The position numbers and the translations under genes are program-made. DNA of 64,000 bases from Vicia villosa (Eukaryota > Streptophyta > Magnoliopsida > Fabales > Fabaceae), in assembly GCF_029867415.1 (NCBI RefSeq), contig NW_026706236.1, positions 29,624 to 93,623 on the forward strand. The letters run 5' to 3'. The notes beneath the pieces are model-generated. The model was not told the origin of the DNA and did not search any database. It was given only the letters and a program-made list of their open reading frames with translations. The number at the start of each line of letters is the position of its first letter. Positions within the stretch are counted from its first letter, which is position 1. Of this stretch, positions 46,571-57,596 are shown piece after piece.

Positions 46571-47717
46571 CTACGATAATTCGGAAGAGGTGCTACTCAT
46601 TGAAGATGGGGGACTGGTTACAATGTTGTGAACAGTAGAAAGGCAGTGAGGAATATTGGATTTTACTTTACGGTGCAGGCTTGAGTTGGTTTGTTTAGCA
46701 TGTGGTTTTTTATGTATGGAAGAATTTGTTTTTACGGGTCCAAGCAAAGGGTTGAGGGTTTGCATATTTTGGTTTGACACAGCATGAGATTCTGAATGGG
46801 ATACTTGGTGAGATAAGGCAGGGAGCGATAATTTAGATGTAGGGCTACTAAAAACCAATGTTAACTCCTTGTTTTGGTGGGCTATCAGGTTATTAAAAGA
46901 AGGGATAAGGTTGGTATTATTAGCTGTTTGGCTATGGGACAGGTTTGTAGTAGTTAGACTGTAGGGCACGTTTTGAATAAAAGCTTGGGGTCCATCAGAA
47001 AAATTAAATGTAGTAGCAATAGGTTTAGGGTTAAGGGAAACATGTGGGCCCGGTATACCATGATCCATGTTGGCTGTTACGGTTTGTGAGGGAAAGCAAG
47101 AAGATTATTGCTGAGTGCCATCAATGCTCTTGTCGGTCAAAGGTTTAATTTGGGATTGATTATGAAATAAATGCTGCTGATTGCTTGTCTGGCCAGAATT
47201 AACCACCAGTGAATGCTCATTATGGCTAATGATTGGGCTGTCTCTAGCATTGAATGTAAAGGATTCTCCCCTGGAATGGATGTCTCTAGCATTTAATGTA
47301 AACGATTCTCCCCTGGAATCTTCTGCTTCGCCACTCTCTCCTCCTGGAGATTGAGCTTCACGTGCTTGAGAACTGTAAGCAGCACCAGGTTTCTGCACTT
47401 CTCCTTCATCGTCTTCTTTCAGCCAGCGAGAACTACCACTTCCAAACCTCCTATTTTCTGCTCGAATTTCCGCCGACCACCCCCTTAAACTTGTATCTTC
47501 AGTCATAGCAAAACGAATTTCAGACAGAATTTGCCATGCGAGCCTTCATAGATTTTACGTGGATCGCTCTATCACTTAAAAATCTGCCTATCAGACGGAA
47601 TTTCAGATTCTCCATACTTCCTTCTTCACTTTCAACGTCAAAACAGAACCCTTCTTCCTCTCCTTCATCATGTAACGACAAACCCTCCATGTTAGGATCC
47701 GCCATCGGAGCCTCCAT
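46571..47717 (-). pseudogene. LINE2 ORF1, degraded
   Basis: The ATG at 47717 (minus) starts MEAPMADPNMEGLSLHDEGEEEGF, then FRLIGRFLSDRAIHVKSMKARM, the beginning of a DUF4283-type domain. It stops at about 47520. The next frame (47506-47105) already shows a tail-like region (RWLKEDDEGEVQKPGAAYSS), so most of the nucleic-acid-binding domain is deleted. A 42-bp in-frame duplication (SRGESFTFNARD, 47239-47319) and an in-frame stop at 47105 follow, and a further open piece continues to 46571. Identified by position upstream of the endonuclease. Confidence 0.65.
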
Positions 47718-47931
47718 CGAACAAGCTGAGATGTAGAAAGATCACCAAACGGACGTAGCAAATCGGAAACTGTTGGATCTAGTAACCAAAAGTGAAAACT
47801 CAGGCTTCTTAAAAGGAGAAGAAAAACCAAACCCTAGCAGAGCCAGGAAAAAAAAGAGATATTTTTTTTATCTAAACTAATTAACTACACTAAAATACAT
47901 GTTTATAAGATGTAAAGAGTAAGAGTAACTC

Positions 47932-48274
47932 TTCTCCTTACATAATATTAAAACCCTTATAACAACTAATTCTAATAACTAATGGACTTACTACTCCTAC
48001 CCCCCCCCCCCCCCCCCCCCCCGCCTTTACTCTTCACATTCTCACCCAATTGGCCCAATTATCTTATTTCTATTATTTCTATTTAAATATTCTCTAATAA
48101 AATAATTATTTACTAACCGACACCAAACTATCTATGATTTTACGGTTCACCATTCAACCCGACTAACCCGTCATATAACACACATTGATTAATTTAAATA
48201 AAAATCAATTATTCACAATCAAATAATTAATTAATTAATTAATTATATATATACACTAAAATCGGGTTGTTACA
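47932..48274 (-). mobile_element. Tekay-like LTR, first segment (LTR start)
   Basis: On the minus strand it starts tgtaacaacccg at 48274 and runs left into LINE2. The start resembles the Tekay-type tgtaacacccgg. No polypurine tract precedes it, so it is a 5' LTR or a solo LTR. It contains a 23-bp C run. It was inserted into an older LINE fragment at 48275. Confidence 0.6.
48000..48022. repeat. Homopolymer run C23
   Basis: Twenty-three consecutive C on the plus strand, near the start of the Tekay-like LTR. The length may be affected by sequencing or assembly error. Confidence 0.9.
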
Positions 48275-48660
48275 GCAAGCAAGAAAGAGTTTATTGATGT
48301 TGATCCAAGATTGGCTAAGTTGTTGGCGGTCAGATGGTGCATTACCCTGTCTATGGAGCTCAAGTTGGATAAAGTTATTTTCCAATCGGATGCTCTTTCT
48401 GTAGTCGATTGCATCAATTTGATTTAATGTAACGCTGTATTTGAGCCCATAGAGACATAGTGTAGACTTTTGCTTAGTAACTTTTCTTTTGGTACTGTTG
48501 TTTTTTTAAGTAGAGATTTCAATTTCGACGCGCATAATTTGGTGATGCTGGCAAAATCCACGGTTCTAGAACTTGGTTGGGTGGTTACCCTGTGTTGAAT
48601 TTTGTAAGTCCGGCTGCTTCAGTCCTTTGATTTGAATGAAATTGTTTTCTAGTAAAAAAA
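48275..48660 (+). pseudogene. LINE RNase H fragment with A-rich tail
   Basis: Reading from the LTR edge: AVRWCITLSMELKLDKVIFQSDALSVVDCINLI, then two stops (TAA about 48425, TAG about 48460), then SRDFNFDAHNLVMLAKS. This is the C-terminal half of an RVT_3-type RNase H from a plant LINE: QSD carries a catalytic Asp, and DAHNLV corresponds to the conserved (N/D)xxAHxLA motif. A short 3' UTR with an A-rich stretch follows near 48653. The upstream part is not seen in the window. Confidence 0.65.
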
Positions 48661-48991
48661 AGTAAAGTTTGGCGAGTGTAAACATAAATTCAAGTGGATA
48701 GTTGAATTTTTATCAATTCTAGTGGGGTTTATATATCATGGTCGCCAAGATTTAAGTAAGACTAAACTCTATAAGACACCACAATCAAGTCAATAGGACT
48801 AGTAATATCATATAAACATTAGATTCCATAATGATTTTAAGAAACGATCAATCAAACTATTTTAAGTATTTTTATATTTTTGCTTTACTTTAATTTTTTA
48901 TTTATTTTATAATTTAGTTGTTCAAGTATTTAGTAGTTTTTAAAACAATAAAAAAACCTCACTGTCGAGAAACACAATTTCTCTCTCAACG
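48661..48991. other. AT-rich spacer before LINE3
   Basis: No gene or repeat recognised. It ends with the left copy of the LINE3 target duplication acaatttctctctcaacg (48974-48991). Confidence 0.6.
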
Positions 48992-49263
48992 TGGGAGCCG
49001 ATGATGAACAAAATTAGGAAGAGATTGGCTAGTTGGAGGGGAAAATTTCTTAGTTTCGGGGGAAGACTTACTCTTGTCAAAGCGGTTTTTAGTAGTCTTG
49101 TGATATTCATGCTCTCTTTTTATAAGGCGCCTAAGAAAATCATCAAAGACATTTGCAAAATCCAAAGCAATTTCCTATGGGGAGGGGTGGACGGCAAGAA
49201 GTGTGTCCATTGGGCGAGTTGGGAGGTGGTGACTCTTCCGATTGAGAAGGGTGGTTTGGGAAT
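48992..49263 (+). pseudogene. LINE3 ORF2, distal RT fragment (left of copia)
   Basis: Encodes NKIRKRLASWRGKFLSFGGRLTLVKAVFSSL, SNFLWGG, CVHWASWEVVTLPIEKGGLGI, equivalent to the RT thumb and connection region of LINE1 (RLSGWKNQFLSLGGRITLLKS...). It is cut at the copia insertion site ggaat. The first residues arise from the truncation point, not a true start. Confidence 0.82.
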
Positions 49264-49455
49264 TAACAAATACCACACAATAATGCCCTTTTTTATCTAA
49301 CCTCTTGCTTGTATATAGGAATCAGTTTATTACCGTTCCTTGGTCCTACTAGTATAAATACATCCATCCACTACTAGTTGTAATTAAGAAGAATAATAAT
49401 GTACAATTTATTCTCTTCAATAATGTCAAGTATTTCAATATTCAGAATATCAATA
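49264..49455 (+). mobile_element. 5' LTR of the copia element
   Basis: 192 bp from taacaaatacc to gaatatcaata, with TATA box tataaata at 49353-49360. The termini are TA...TA rather than the canonical TG...CA. The boundaries are supported by the flanking duplication and the adjoining primer site. Confidence 0.88.
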
Positions 49456-49467
49456 TGGTATCAGGCC
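49456..49467 (+). promoter_or_regulatory. Primer-binding site of the copia element
   Basis: tggtatcaggcc directly follows the 5' LTR; tRNA-Met-type primer site common in plant copia elements. Confidence 0.8.
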
Positions 49468-49691
49468 TAAAAATCCTCTACCTTCCTTCCTCACGTGTCT
49501 CCTCCCTTTTTCTCCCCTTTCACCTTCATCAATAATTTTTCCTCACACGTGTCCTAAACCACTCCTCACCTTTCTTTCTCTCTCTCGTTCTCTTTTCTAA
49601 GATTCCCAATCCTCTGTGACGAAACCCTAATTCCTCTTCTCCGACCACCATCTTCTCCGGCGAAATCCTCCGCACACCACCTTCTTCATCA

Positions 49692-52600
49692 ATGGCCGAA
49701 AATCAATTTGCTGACTTCGCTACAAACCCCTCAAATCCCTACTACCTCCATCCTAATGAAAACCCCTCTCTTGTTCTTGTTTCCCCTCCTCTTGACCATA
49801 ACAACTACATTTCTTGGTCCCGATCCATGCGCGTCGCACTCATTTCTAAGAACAAACTTCGGTTCATCGACGGTACATTCGATCAACCTGCTCAAGGCCA
49901 CGCTATGTACGATCCTTGGCTCTGCTGCAACAACATGGTGCTTTCATGGCTCCAACGCTCCATCTCTGATAATATTGCTCAATCGATTCTATGGATCGAC
50001 AATGCTCGTGCGGTATGGACGAACCTATCCACTCGATTTTCACAAGGAGACATATTCAAGGTTTCTGATCTCCAAGATGACCTCACCAATCTCACTCAGG
50101 GAATCCTAGATGTTTCCACCTACTTCACCAAATTGACTTCGCTGTGGGAGCAAATTGATTCTCTTCGCCCTACTCGCGATTGCACTTGCGCAATCCCTTG
50201 TACTTGTGGTGCTGCTTCAGATTTTCGACGATATAAAGATCAAGATCGTGTGCTGAAGTTTCTCAAAGGTCTCACGGATTCTTTCTCCACTGTTCGATCA
50301 CAAATCTTCCTCTTAGAACCTTTGCTATCCTTGGAGAAAACCTTTTCCATGGTTATTGGTCAAGAAAGGCGCTCCATAACTCCATCCTCTGATATTACTG
50401 AAACTCCATCTATGGCTTTGCAAATTCAGTCCAACAACCGTAATGGGGGAGCCTCGGGATCATCTTATCCTTCTCGTGGTCGTGGTCGTGGCAACATCCC
50501 TCAACGTACTTGCACTCATTGCGGACGTCATAATCACACCGTGGACACATGCTTCATGAAGCACGGTTATCCCCCAGGCTATCATTACAAGTCATCCAAG
50601 CCATCTCTCAATACTGCAGCTGAATCTTCCTCCACTGCATCGAACCCCATCTCTCAATCTGATTCTCAGCAATCCTTGGCTTCCATTCAAGATCAGTACC
50701 ACCAGATTATTCAGCTACTTCAGCAACATCAGATCCCCTCTACTACTGCACCATCTGATGGAACATCACTTCCCAATGTCAATTCCATCACTACATTCAA
50801 AGATGGTAAGCCACCTGTATCTTGGGTAATCGATACAGGTGCTACTCACCATATTACTCCTAATTTATGCAATTTTCGATTCCATTCATTTGTCCCTCCT
50901 CTTCATATGAAACTCCCTAATGGCACTCTTGTCACAACAAATATTGCCGGCACGGTTCACTTAACTGACACTTTAATATTGTACAATGTTTACTATATTC
51001 CAACATTTCATGTTAACTTAATCTCCGCCTCCAAACTCATTGATTCTTCTGCCTGCTCTTTAACCTTTACTAATAAACATTGTCTCCTCTTGCAGAAAAA
51101 CTCCACGACGACGATTGGTTTAGCTGAGCGGCTTGGAGACTTATATGTGCTTCATGCTCTGGCCATTCCTTCTCAATCCTTACACTCTTTAGCTGGTTGT
51201 CTTGTTCATCATTCTGATAGCAATCTATGGCATAGGCGTTTAGGCCATCTTTCACACAATGTGCACAAAACTATGTCCTCACAGTTTCCTGTTATTACTT
51301 TTTCTATGAATAAAGATTTTTCTTGTCACTTATGTCATTTATCTAAACAAAAACGCCTGCCCTATTCTAATAGCATCACTCATTCATCCAAACCGTTTGA
51401 AATTTTGCACGCTGACATTTGGGGACCATATTCCACTCCCTCCATCAATAATCATAAATATTTTTTTACTCTTGTAGATGACTTCACTCGCTTCACTTGG
51501 GTTATCTTCATGACCCACAAAAGCGAAACATGTAATCACTTAATTCATTTCTTTGCTTACATCTCTACACAATTTTCCACTAAACTTAAATGCTTGCGTA
51601 GTGACAACGGCCCTGAATTTCTCATGAATGATTTTTATCTTAAACATGGCATATTGCATCAACGCTCTTGTGTTGAGTGCCCTCAACAAAATGGCATTGT
51701 CGAACGCAAGCATCAACATCTTCTTAATGTTGCCCGCTCCTTATTTTTTCAAGCTAACCTTCCTAAGAATCTTTGGCATTTGTCCTTTGCTCATGCCACA
51801 CATCTCATTAATCGCCTACCTTCCCCCCTTCTTAATAACTCTACTCCCTATTTTTTGCTGCATAATAAACATCCTGACTATGCTACTTTGAAATGCTTTG
51901 GTTGTTTAGCCTACACTTCCACTCTAACTCAAGCTAGGACTAAATTTGATTATCGCTCTCATAACTGTGTTTTTCTAGGGTATAGGGAAGGCACCAAAGG
52001 GTACCTTCTTTATGATTTGATTACTAACAAACTAATTGTTTCCCGTAACGTTACCTTTAATGAACACATTTATCCCTTCCAACAAACCCATGATCACCGA
52101 CCCATCCCACCTCCCACTGTTTTAAATCCTAGTGATACTGACTTGGAACCCATTCCCACTCCACCTCCTCTTCCTAACCATCCTCCAGAACAACCTCCTC
52201 TCACCCCTAATCCCCCTGACCCTCCTATTCCCACCATCCCACCCCAACCTCTTAGAAGATCTCTCCGTACCATTAAACAACCCTCCTACCTTACACATTA
52301 CCACTGCAACTTTACACAAAATCACCCACCTATCCCTTCTCCTACAACTAAATTCCCCTTATCCTCTGTGCTTCACTATAACAAATGCAATACTAACTAT
52401 CGTAATTTTTGTTTCTCCCTTTCGTCCAACATTGAGCCTACCACTTACTCACAAGCATGTAAACACGACTGCTGGGTCAAAGCCATGCAGTCTGAATTAC
52501 ACGCACTTGACACCACCAAAACCTGGACTATTGTGGATTTACCACCTAACAAAACCCCCATTGGCTGCAAATGGGTTTATAGAATTAAATATCTTGCTAA

Positions 52601-52889
52601 CGGTAACATTGACAGGTATAAGGCTCGGTTGGTTGCGAAAGGCTACACCCAACACGAAGGTATAGATTATTTTGACACTTTTTCACCCGTCGCAAAACTA
52701 ACCACTGTTAGAACTCTTCTTTCCCTTGCTGCTATTAAACATTGGCATCTAGAACAACTAGATGTCAACAACGCGTTCCTTCACGGAGACTTAAATGAGG
52801 AGGTTTATATGACAATACCCAAAGGCTACCACTTTCCTCATCATTCTCCACAAACCAAAGTTTGTAAATTAAACAAAAGTCTGTATGGC
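49692..52889 (+). pseudogene. copia gag-pol, first part (gag, protease, integrase, RT start)
   Basis: The ATG at 49692 opens about 1066 residues without a stop. Gag (1-260) has SPPLDHNNYISWSRSMRVAL and VWTNLSTRFSQGDI. A Cys/His cluster CTHCGRHNHTVDTC lies near residue 274 and the aspartic protease WVIDTGATHHI near 378. The GAG-pre-integrase NLWHRRLGHLSHNV lies near 512. The integrase has its D,D,E residues in HADIWGPY (about 575), RSDNGPEF (about 635) and GIVERKHQH (about 668). RT begins near 935 (KTWTIVDLPPNKTPIGCKWVY, KARLVAKGYTQHEGIDYFDTFSPVAK, LDVNNAFLHGDL). It is cut within SLYG by the insertion at 52890 and resumes at 57597. Everything upstream of the insertion is intact. Confidence 0.92.
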
Positions 52890-53965
52890 TGATCCGCTAT
52901 CGCGCACGAATCAAAAAAGAGTATTTTTGAAAACTGTAGTTAACGGTAACGACAACTCGAGTATCGTATCGCAAGGATTCTTGTTTTGTTATTAACTAAT
53001 AGAAATTGAACTGGGGGTTTATGGTTTTAGAATCAATTTGTAAAACAGAGTAAATAAGTGATTATCAAAATAAGCTAAACGGCTAATCCTACTGATTCGG
53101 GTTCCGACTTATCATCGGTTATGATAACACCAATCCTTAAACGACTTCGATCCTATTCGATTATGAGATTAATCAGACAAGCGCTTATCAAAATCATACG
53201 ATTTATGTTCCTGTTTACCGAATTAAGCAAACGGTTAAGAATATGACGAGTTAACGAATTAAGCAAACGATAACACGCAATTAAATTTAGGAACATGCAT
53301 ACAATCGAATTTAATCAATTCTATCCTATGAACAACAATCGAATTAATCAAACAATTGTAATCAAATTAAGCAATTGATTTCATAGAAAAGAATTGAATA
53401 GGAATCAAATTTAAATTAGTATTAGAATAACCTCAAAGCAATGGAACCCATAAGCAGCAGGATTTGCCTTCGGGAATTAGTTCTTCATTCTAATCATGAA
53501 AGCAAAAGTAAAATTTGTGGCAAAAAAAAGTCTCCCCTGGTTCTAGCGGCTGCCAACCCTTATAAAACAAAATAAGGTTTTCTTCTCTACTAACTCAAAC
53601 TGGGTCAAAAACATAACCCAAGCCCATAAACTAATGACCCAAAAACAAATTATTCTAATGACTGAAACTTCAACGAAATTCTGGGAACTATGCATTTCGA
53701 ATTTTCCTTTGACTCCAACATGAAAGATGTAGCTCTTTCTCTTAGCTTTCCGGCGATTATTAGAACGCGTCGATCCGATTCCCGAAGCTCCAGTTATGAT
53801 TAATTTAGTGCAGACTGCTAATGCTGAAAATAGATTGCGAAAATCAAATAAGTGCAAAAATAAACTGATTAATAAAAACACATTAAAATAGAAAAATAAA
53901 CAAGGTAAAGTAAAGAAATGCCTAAGTAAAAATATAGGAGAATGTGCATAAATATGCACTGATCA
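52890..53965 (-). mobile_element. 3' LTR of the nested Ty3-type element
   Basis: Ends TGATC...GATCA. The polypurine tract lies adjacent on the inner side (53966-53980). A 138-aa minus-strand frame inside has a counterpart in the other LTR and no domain. Confidence 0.86.
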
Positions 53966-53980
53966 AATTCCCCCACACTT
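53966..53980 (-). promoter_or_regulatory. Polypurine tract of the nested Ty3-type element
   Basis: aagtgtgggggaatt on the minus strand, directly before the LTR start TGATCAGTGC. A second similar tract lies at 54853-54868. Confidence 0.78.
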
Positions 53981-54852
53981 GAACTCTTGCACTCCGAGCA
54001 AAATAAAATCAAAACAAAGTAAGCACAAACACATCAACAGTTACTCATTTCAGGCTAAAAGTCTTCTTCGGTTAAGTTTGCATCAATAGGTACTAGTCTT
54101 GCACACTAAGGATATCGTAGGAACACTAATCCACAACTGTGCAGACATAAGCCTCCTAAATACACAAACGAATCCAAATCATATTATTATACAATAGCCT
54201 AACTTACTCATCCTTTTTGCTCTTTTTCATTCAGGCGCAATCACATTAAGCCCGTTATCTCCACACACTTATAGCAAGACGACCGGTTAGTGACTCTGAT
54301 CCTTTTCTGCACGGGGTTCTGGTACTTACGTGGCATAACCCTTTGCTTACTCAGTTTTAGTTACGGGGGATCAGACCGTGATCCGCCTTACCAAGTTCAG
54401 CACCAGAAACCACTAAACCAACTAACAAAGAGTCTTATTTTTAACTTTTTTTTAAGGTTCCACAACCGTTGGGTTAAGTGACCGGGTGAGGGTCACCAAA
54501 CTTAGAAGGTGCATTCCCTTTTTCTTCTTCTTTTTTTTCCGGAACACTCACTTATATTCATCGGCTTTCCTGCGTAAAGTGTGTGAGAGATGGTGCCGAC
54601 TGCTGAAATAAACTACTCAAGAGCTGTCAGAGAATGAGAATTTAAGGCTAAAACATAATAAAAAATTCAAATCAATTTCCATATGCAGGAGACTTACGGT
54701 GTTAAAACGATACCGATCTTGTGAATTTTTCCCAAGTCTCCGCAAACTCGACTCAAATCAGTCTATAGCCTAAAACTTTCAAGAAGATGCATTTTTTTTA
54801 TTGACTGAAATTAAACAAAATACTAACAAAAACAAAGAAAACGCATGATTCC

Positions 54853-54868
54853 CTCCCCCACACTTAAA
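54853..54868 (-). promoter_or_regulatory. Second polypurine-like tract (possible central PPT)
   Basis: aagtgtgggggaggga on the minus strand, 14 nt downstream of the 399-aa frame and about 0.9 kb from the LTR-adjacent tract, which shares aagtgtggggga. It may be a central polypurine tract or a remnant of the original pol/3' UTR junction. Confidence 0.4.
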
Positions 54869-54881
54869 CTAAGCATTGCCC

Positions 54882-56081
54882 TCAATGAAAGGTCATAAAT
54901 ATAAAATAAGAGTGAGAGAAAGGAAAGAACACACCCGAGGGGTTAAGGTGGAATGTAGCTTTCATGTCTGGTGGTTTTGGTGGAGGCCTTTCTGCACTAC
55001 GAACACATGAAATAGGAAAAAGTAAATAGCAAGTGAACTTGGATATTAGTAAAAAATCTGGTGGCTTAGGAGGAATAGTCTGCACATATGGTAAACCTGT
55101 AATAACAAAAGTATGAAAAATAGAAAATCCACATTTAGCTTGTGAGTCAGATAAAATAGGTGGAAGAGATGCACAAATGGTGAAAGATAACACCATGTTG
55201 TTTGGCTTAATTAGAGTTTCCACCAAAAAAAATTCTGCTATGGACAATGCTTGCTTATGACAAAAATCCACATTCTTTTTGTCAAATTCAAGAGTTGTTG
55301 AATTTGCTAGAATTTCTGCACAAGTGGTTGTCGGCATCAAACTATCTTCACCTAAAATGGCTGCACTGATCTCAAGACAAACATTACAAATACCACATTC
55401 ACAAGCAAAAATTTCAAGAGAGTTATCTACTTCAAGAGAAGTATATAATTCATCCAAATCAGATTTTAAGAAATTTTGTGGCATAATCTCTTTCATGCAT
55501 TCACTTGAATTTTTGTTTCTTACTACGAGTTCATCATATGAAACAAACACGGTTTTAATGGGCTCACCTGGAAATTCATCAAGGCTGGTATCACATCGTG
55601 TTAACTCTAATGATGCAACAGGTTGTACATCATCATGAAACATCACATTCTCTTGAATTTGATGGACACTTGAGATTATTTGTTCACCTTGGACTTTTTT
55701 AACTGGAAACATAGATTGCATATGTTGTTGAAATTGCAAATTATTTTCAGTCATTCGCTTATTATTTTCAGCCATTTGCTTGATAATTTCTTCCAAATGT
55801 GATTGTGTGTCAGCTTTCAATGATGCATTTTGTTGAAATTGTTGATATGGCCAAATAGGCTGCTCTTCAATGTATGAGTATTGTCCTTGAAGATCACCTA
55901 CCATTTGGGCCTCACCATAAAAATTAGTATCTAACAACATAGGACATGCATCATTACCATGAAAATTTGAAGAACAAATATTGCAAATCGCAAGTGGAAT
56001 ATGATTTTGATAGCACGATTGATGTTCTCTTGCTTCCATCAAATTAATAAGATAAGCCAACTGATCTAATGAGTCTCCCAT
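54882..56081 (-). CDS. Single ORF of the nested Ty3-type element (gag-derived?), 399 aa
   Basis: The ATG at 56081 (minus) opens a 399-aa frame occupying most of the internal region. Near residues 33-46 is CNICSSNFHGNDAC, an exact C-x2-C-x4-H-x4-C zinc-knuckle pattern as in retroviral nucleocapsid. A Q/N-rich helical stretch follows (EEIIKQMAENNKRMTENNLQFQQHMQ), then an unrecognised cysteine-containing region (FACECGICNVCLEIS). The C-terminus is hydrophobic (PPKPPDFLLISKFTCYLLFPIS). No protease, RT, RNase H or integrase is seen. The knuckle at the N-terminal side suggests the remains of a gag whose capsid part was lost. It may bind element RNA; that function is inference. The frame is intact. 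Confidence 0.6.
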   Translation of the reverse strand: MGDSLDQLAYLINLMEAREHQSCYQNHIPLAICNICSSNFHGNDACPMLLDTNFYGEAQMVGDLQGQYSYIEEQPIWPYQQFQQNASLKADTQSHLEEIIKQMAENNKRMTENNLQFQQHMQSMFPVKKVQGEQIISSVHQIQENVMFHDDVQPVASLELTRCDTSLDEFPGEPIKTVFVSYDELVVRNKNSSECMKEIMPQNFLKSDLDELYTSLEVDNSLEIFACECGICNVCLEISAAILGEDSLMPTTTCAEILANSTTLEFDKKNVDFCHKQALSIAEFFLVETLIKPNNMVLSFTICASLPPILSDSQAKCGFSIFHTFVITGLPYVQTIPPKPPDFLLISKFTCYLLFPISCVRSAERPPPKPPDMKATFHLNPSGVFFPFSHSYFIFMTFH

Positions 56082-56494
56082 TTTTATTTACACGAAAAAA
56101 CAAATATAATTAAAATGAATTCAAAAAAATATAAAAGCACGAAATTTAATCTAATGAAGACAAATAAAAATTTTGAGAATTTTTTTGGAATTTTTTGACA
56201 CTATGAAAACAGTAAATAATTCATAAAAAATAGAAAAACAACGAATTTGCGATTTTGAGGGTCAAATTCTTTTAGAATTTTATTCTAAAGGAGTACTGTT
56301 CGTCGATTTATTTCTGACTTTGTGGAAAAAATTCGGAACGATTCGAAACAGTAGCTTTCAAGCTTACCTGATAGGCTGGAAAACTTATCACTGTACACCA
56401 ACCGGAATTGCAACCCTGAAAATCAACAAACACAACACAAAAAAAAAATCCTAGCAACAACACTATGCCTAATATTAGTTAATAACAACAAGAA

Positions 56495-56512
56495 TCCCCG
56501 GCAACGGCGCCA
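56495..56512 (-). promoter_or_regulatory. Primer-binding site of the nested Ty3-type element
   Basis: tggcgccgttgccgggga on the minus strand, 3 nt from the 5' LTR. It is the widespread plant gypsy primer site (tRNA-Asp type). Confidence 0.82.
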
Positions 56513-56515
56513 ATT

Positions 56516-57591
56516 TAATCCGCTGTCGCGCACGAATCAAAAACGAGTATTTTTGAAAACTGTAGTTAACGGTAACGACAACTCGAGTATCGTATCGCAA
56601 GGATTCTTGTTTTGTTATTAACTAATAGAAATTGAACTGGGGGTTTATGGTTTTAGAATCAATTTGTAAAACAGAGTAAATAAGTGATTATCAAAATAAG
56701 CTAAACGGCTAATCCTACTGATTCGGGTTCTGACTTATCATCGGTTATGATAACACCAATCCTTAAACGGCTTCGATCCTATTCGATTATGAGATTAATC
56801 AGACAAGCGCTTATCAAAATCATACGATTTATGTTCCTGTTTACCGAATTAAGCAAACGGTTAAGAATATGACGAGTTAACGAATTAAGCAAACGATAAC
56901 ACGCAATTAAATTTAGGAACATGCATACAATCGAATTTAATCAATTCTATCCTATGAACAACAATCGAATTAAGCAAACAATTGTAATCAAATTAAGCAA
57001 ATGATTTCATAGAAAAGAATTGAATAGGAATCAAATTTAAATTAGTATTAGAATAACCTCAAAGCAATGGAACCCATAAGCAGCAGGATTTGCCTTCGGG
57101 AATTAGTTCTTCATTCTAATCATGAAAGCAAAAGTAAAATTTGTGGCAAAAAAAAGTCTCCCCTGGTTCTAGCGGCTGCCAACCCTTATAAAACAAAATA
57201 AGGTTTTCTTCTCTACTAACTCAAACTGGGTCAAAAACATAACCCAAGCCCATAAACTAATGACCCAAAAACAAATTATTCTAATGACTGAAACTTCAAC
57301 GAAATTCTGGGAACTATGCATTTCGAATTTTCCTTTGACTCCAACATGAAAGATGTAGCTCTTTCTCTTAGCTTTCCGGCGATTATTAGAACGCGTCGAT
57401 CCGATTCCCGAAGCTCCAGTTATGATTAATTTAGTGCAGACTGCTAATGCTGAAAATAGATTGTGAAAATCAAATAAGTGCAAAAATAAACTGATTTATA
57501 AAAACACATTAAAATAGAAAAATAAACAAGGTAAAGTAAAGAAATGCCTAAGTAAAAATATAGGAGAATGTGCATAAATATGCACTGATCA
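56516..57591 (-). mobile_element. 5' LTR of the nested Ty3-type element
   Basis: 1076 bp, the same length as the other LTR. Its last bases (minus strand) read ggatta against ggatca in the other copy. Other differences are scattered, for example near 56550, 56731, 56769, 57465 and 57496. Confidence 0.86.
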
Positions 57592-57596
57592 ATGGC

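Larger units (their letters stand above)
42405..47931 (-). mobile_element. LINE2: near-complete L1-type LINE on the minus strand
   Basis: 5527 bp flanked by a 15-bp target duplication, ttctccttacataat (42390-42404 and 47932-47946). An A-rich tail (ggtaaaaaaataa on the minus strand) lies at 42405-42417. Order on the minus strand: 5' UTR, degraded ORF1, ORF2 with endonuclease, RT, zf-RVT and RNase H. It belongs to a different lineage from LINE1/LINE3, recognisable by sequence and by the clear C-terminal RNase H. Stops and one frameshift make it non-functional. Confidence 0.88.
52890..57591 (-). mobile_element. Non-autonomous Ty3-type LTR retrotransposon nested in copia
   Basis: LTRs of 1076 bp at 52890-53965 (3') and 56516-57591 (5'), with a target duplication atggc (52885-52889 and 57592-57596). 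By eye the LTRs differ at about ten positions, so the insertion is recent. The primer site tggcgccgttgccgggga is of the classic gypsy type. One 399-aa frame is present and no pol. Removing the element rejoins copia RT as SLYGLKQASRQWY. Confidence 0.9.

Noticed and set aside
48000..48022. C23 run as a functional motif (for example i-motif or G-quadruplex)
   Set aside because: Possible in principle, but a single homopolymer in LTR debris whose length may be an assembly artefact.
53543..53959. 138-aa minus-strand frame
   Set aside because: Lies inside the LTR of the nested Ty3-type element and recurs in the other LTR (57169-57483); no domain.
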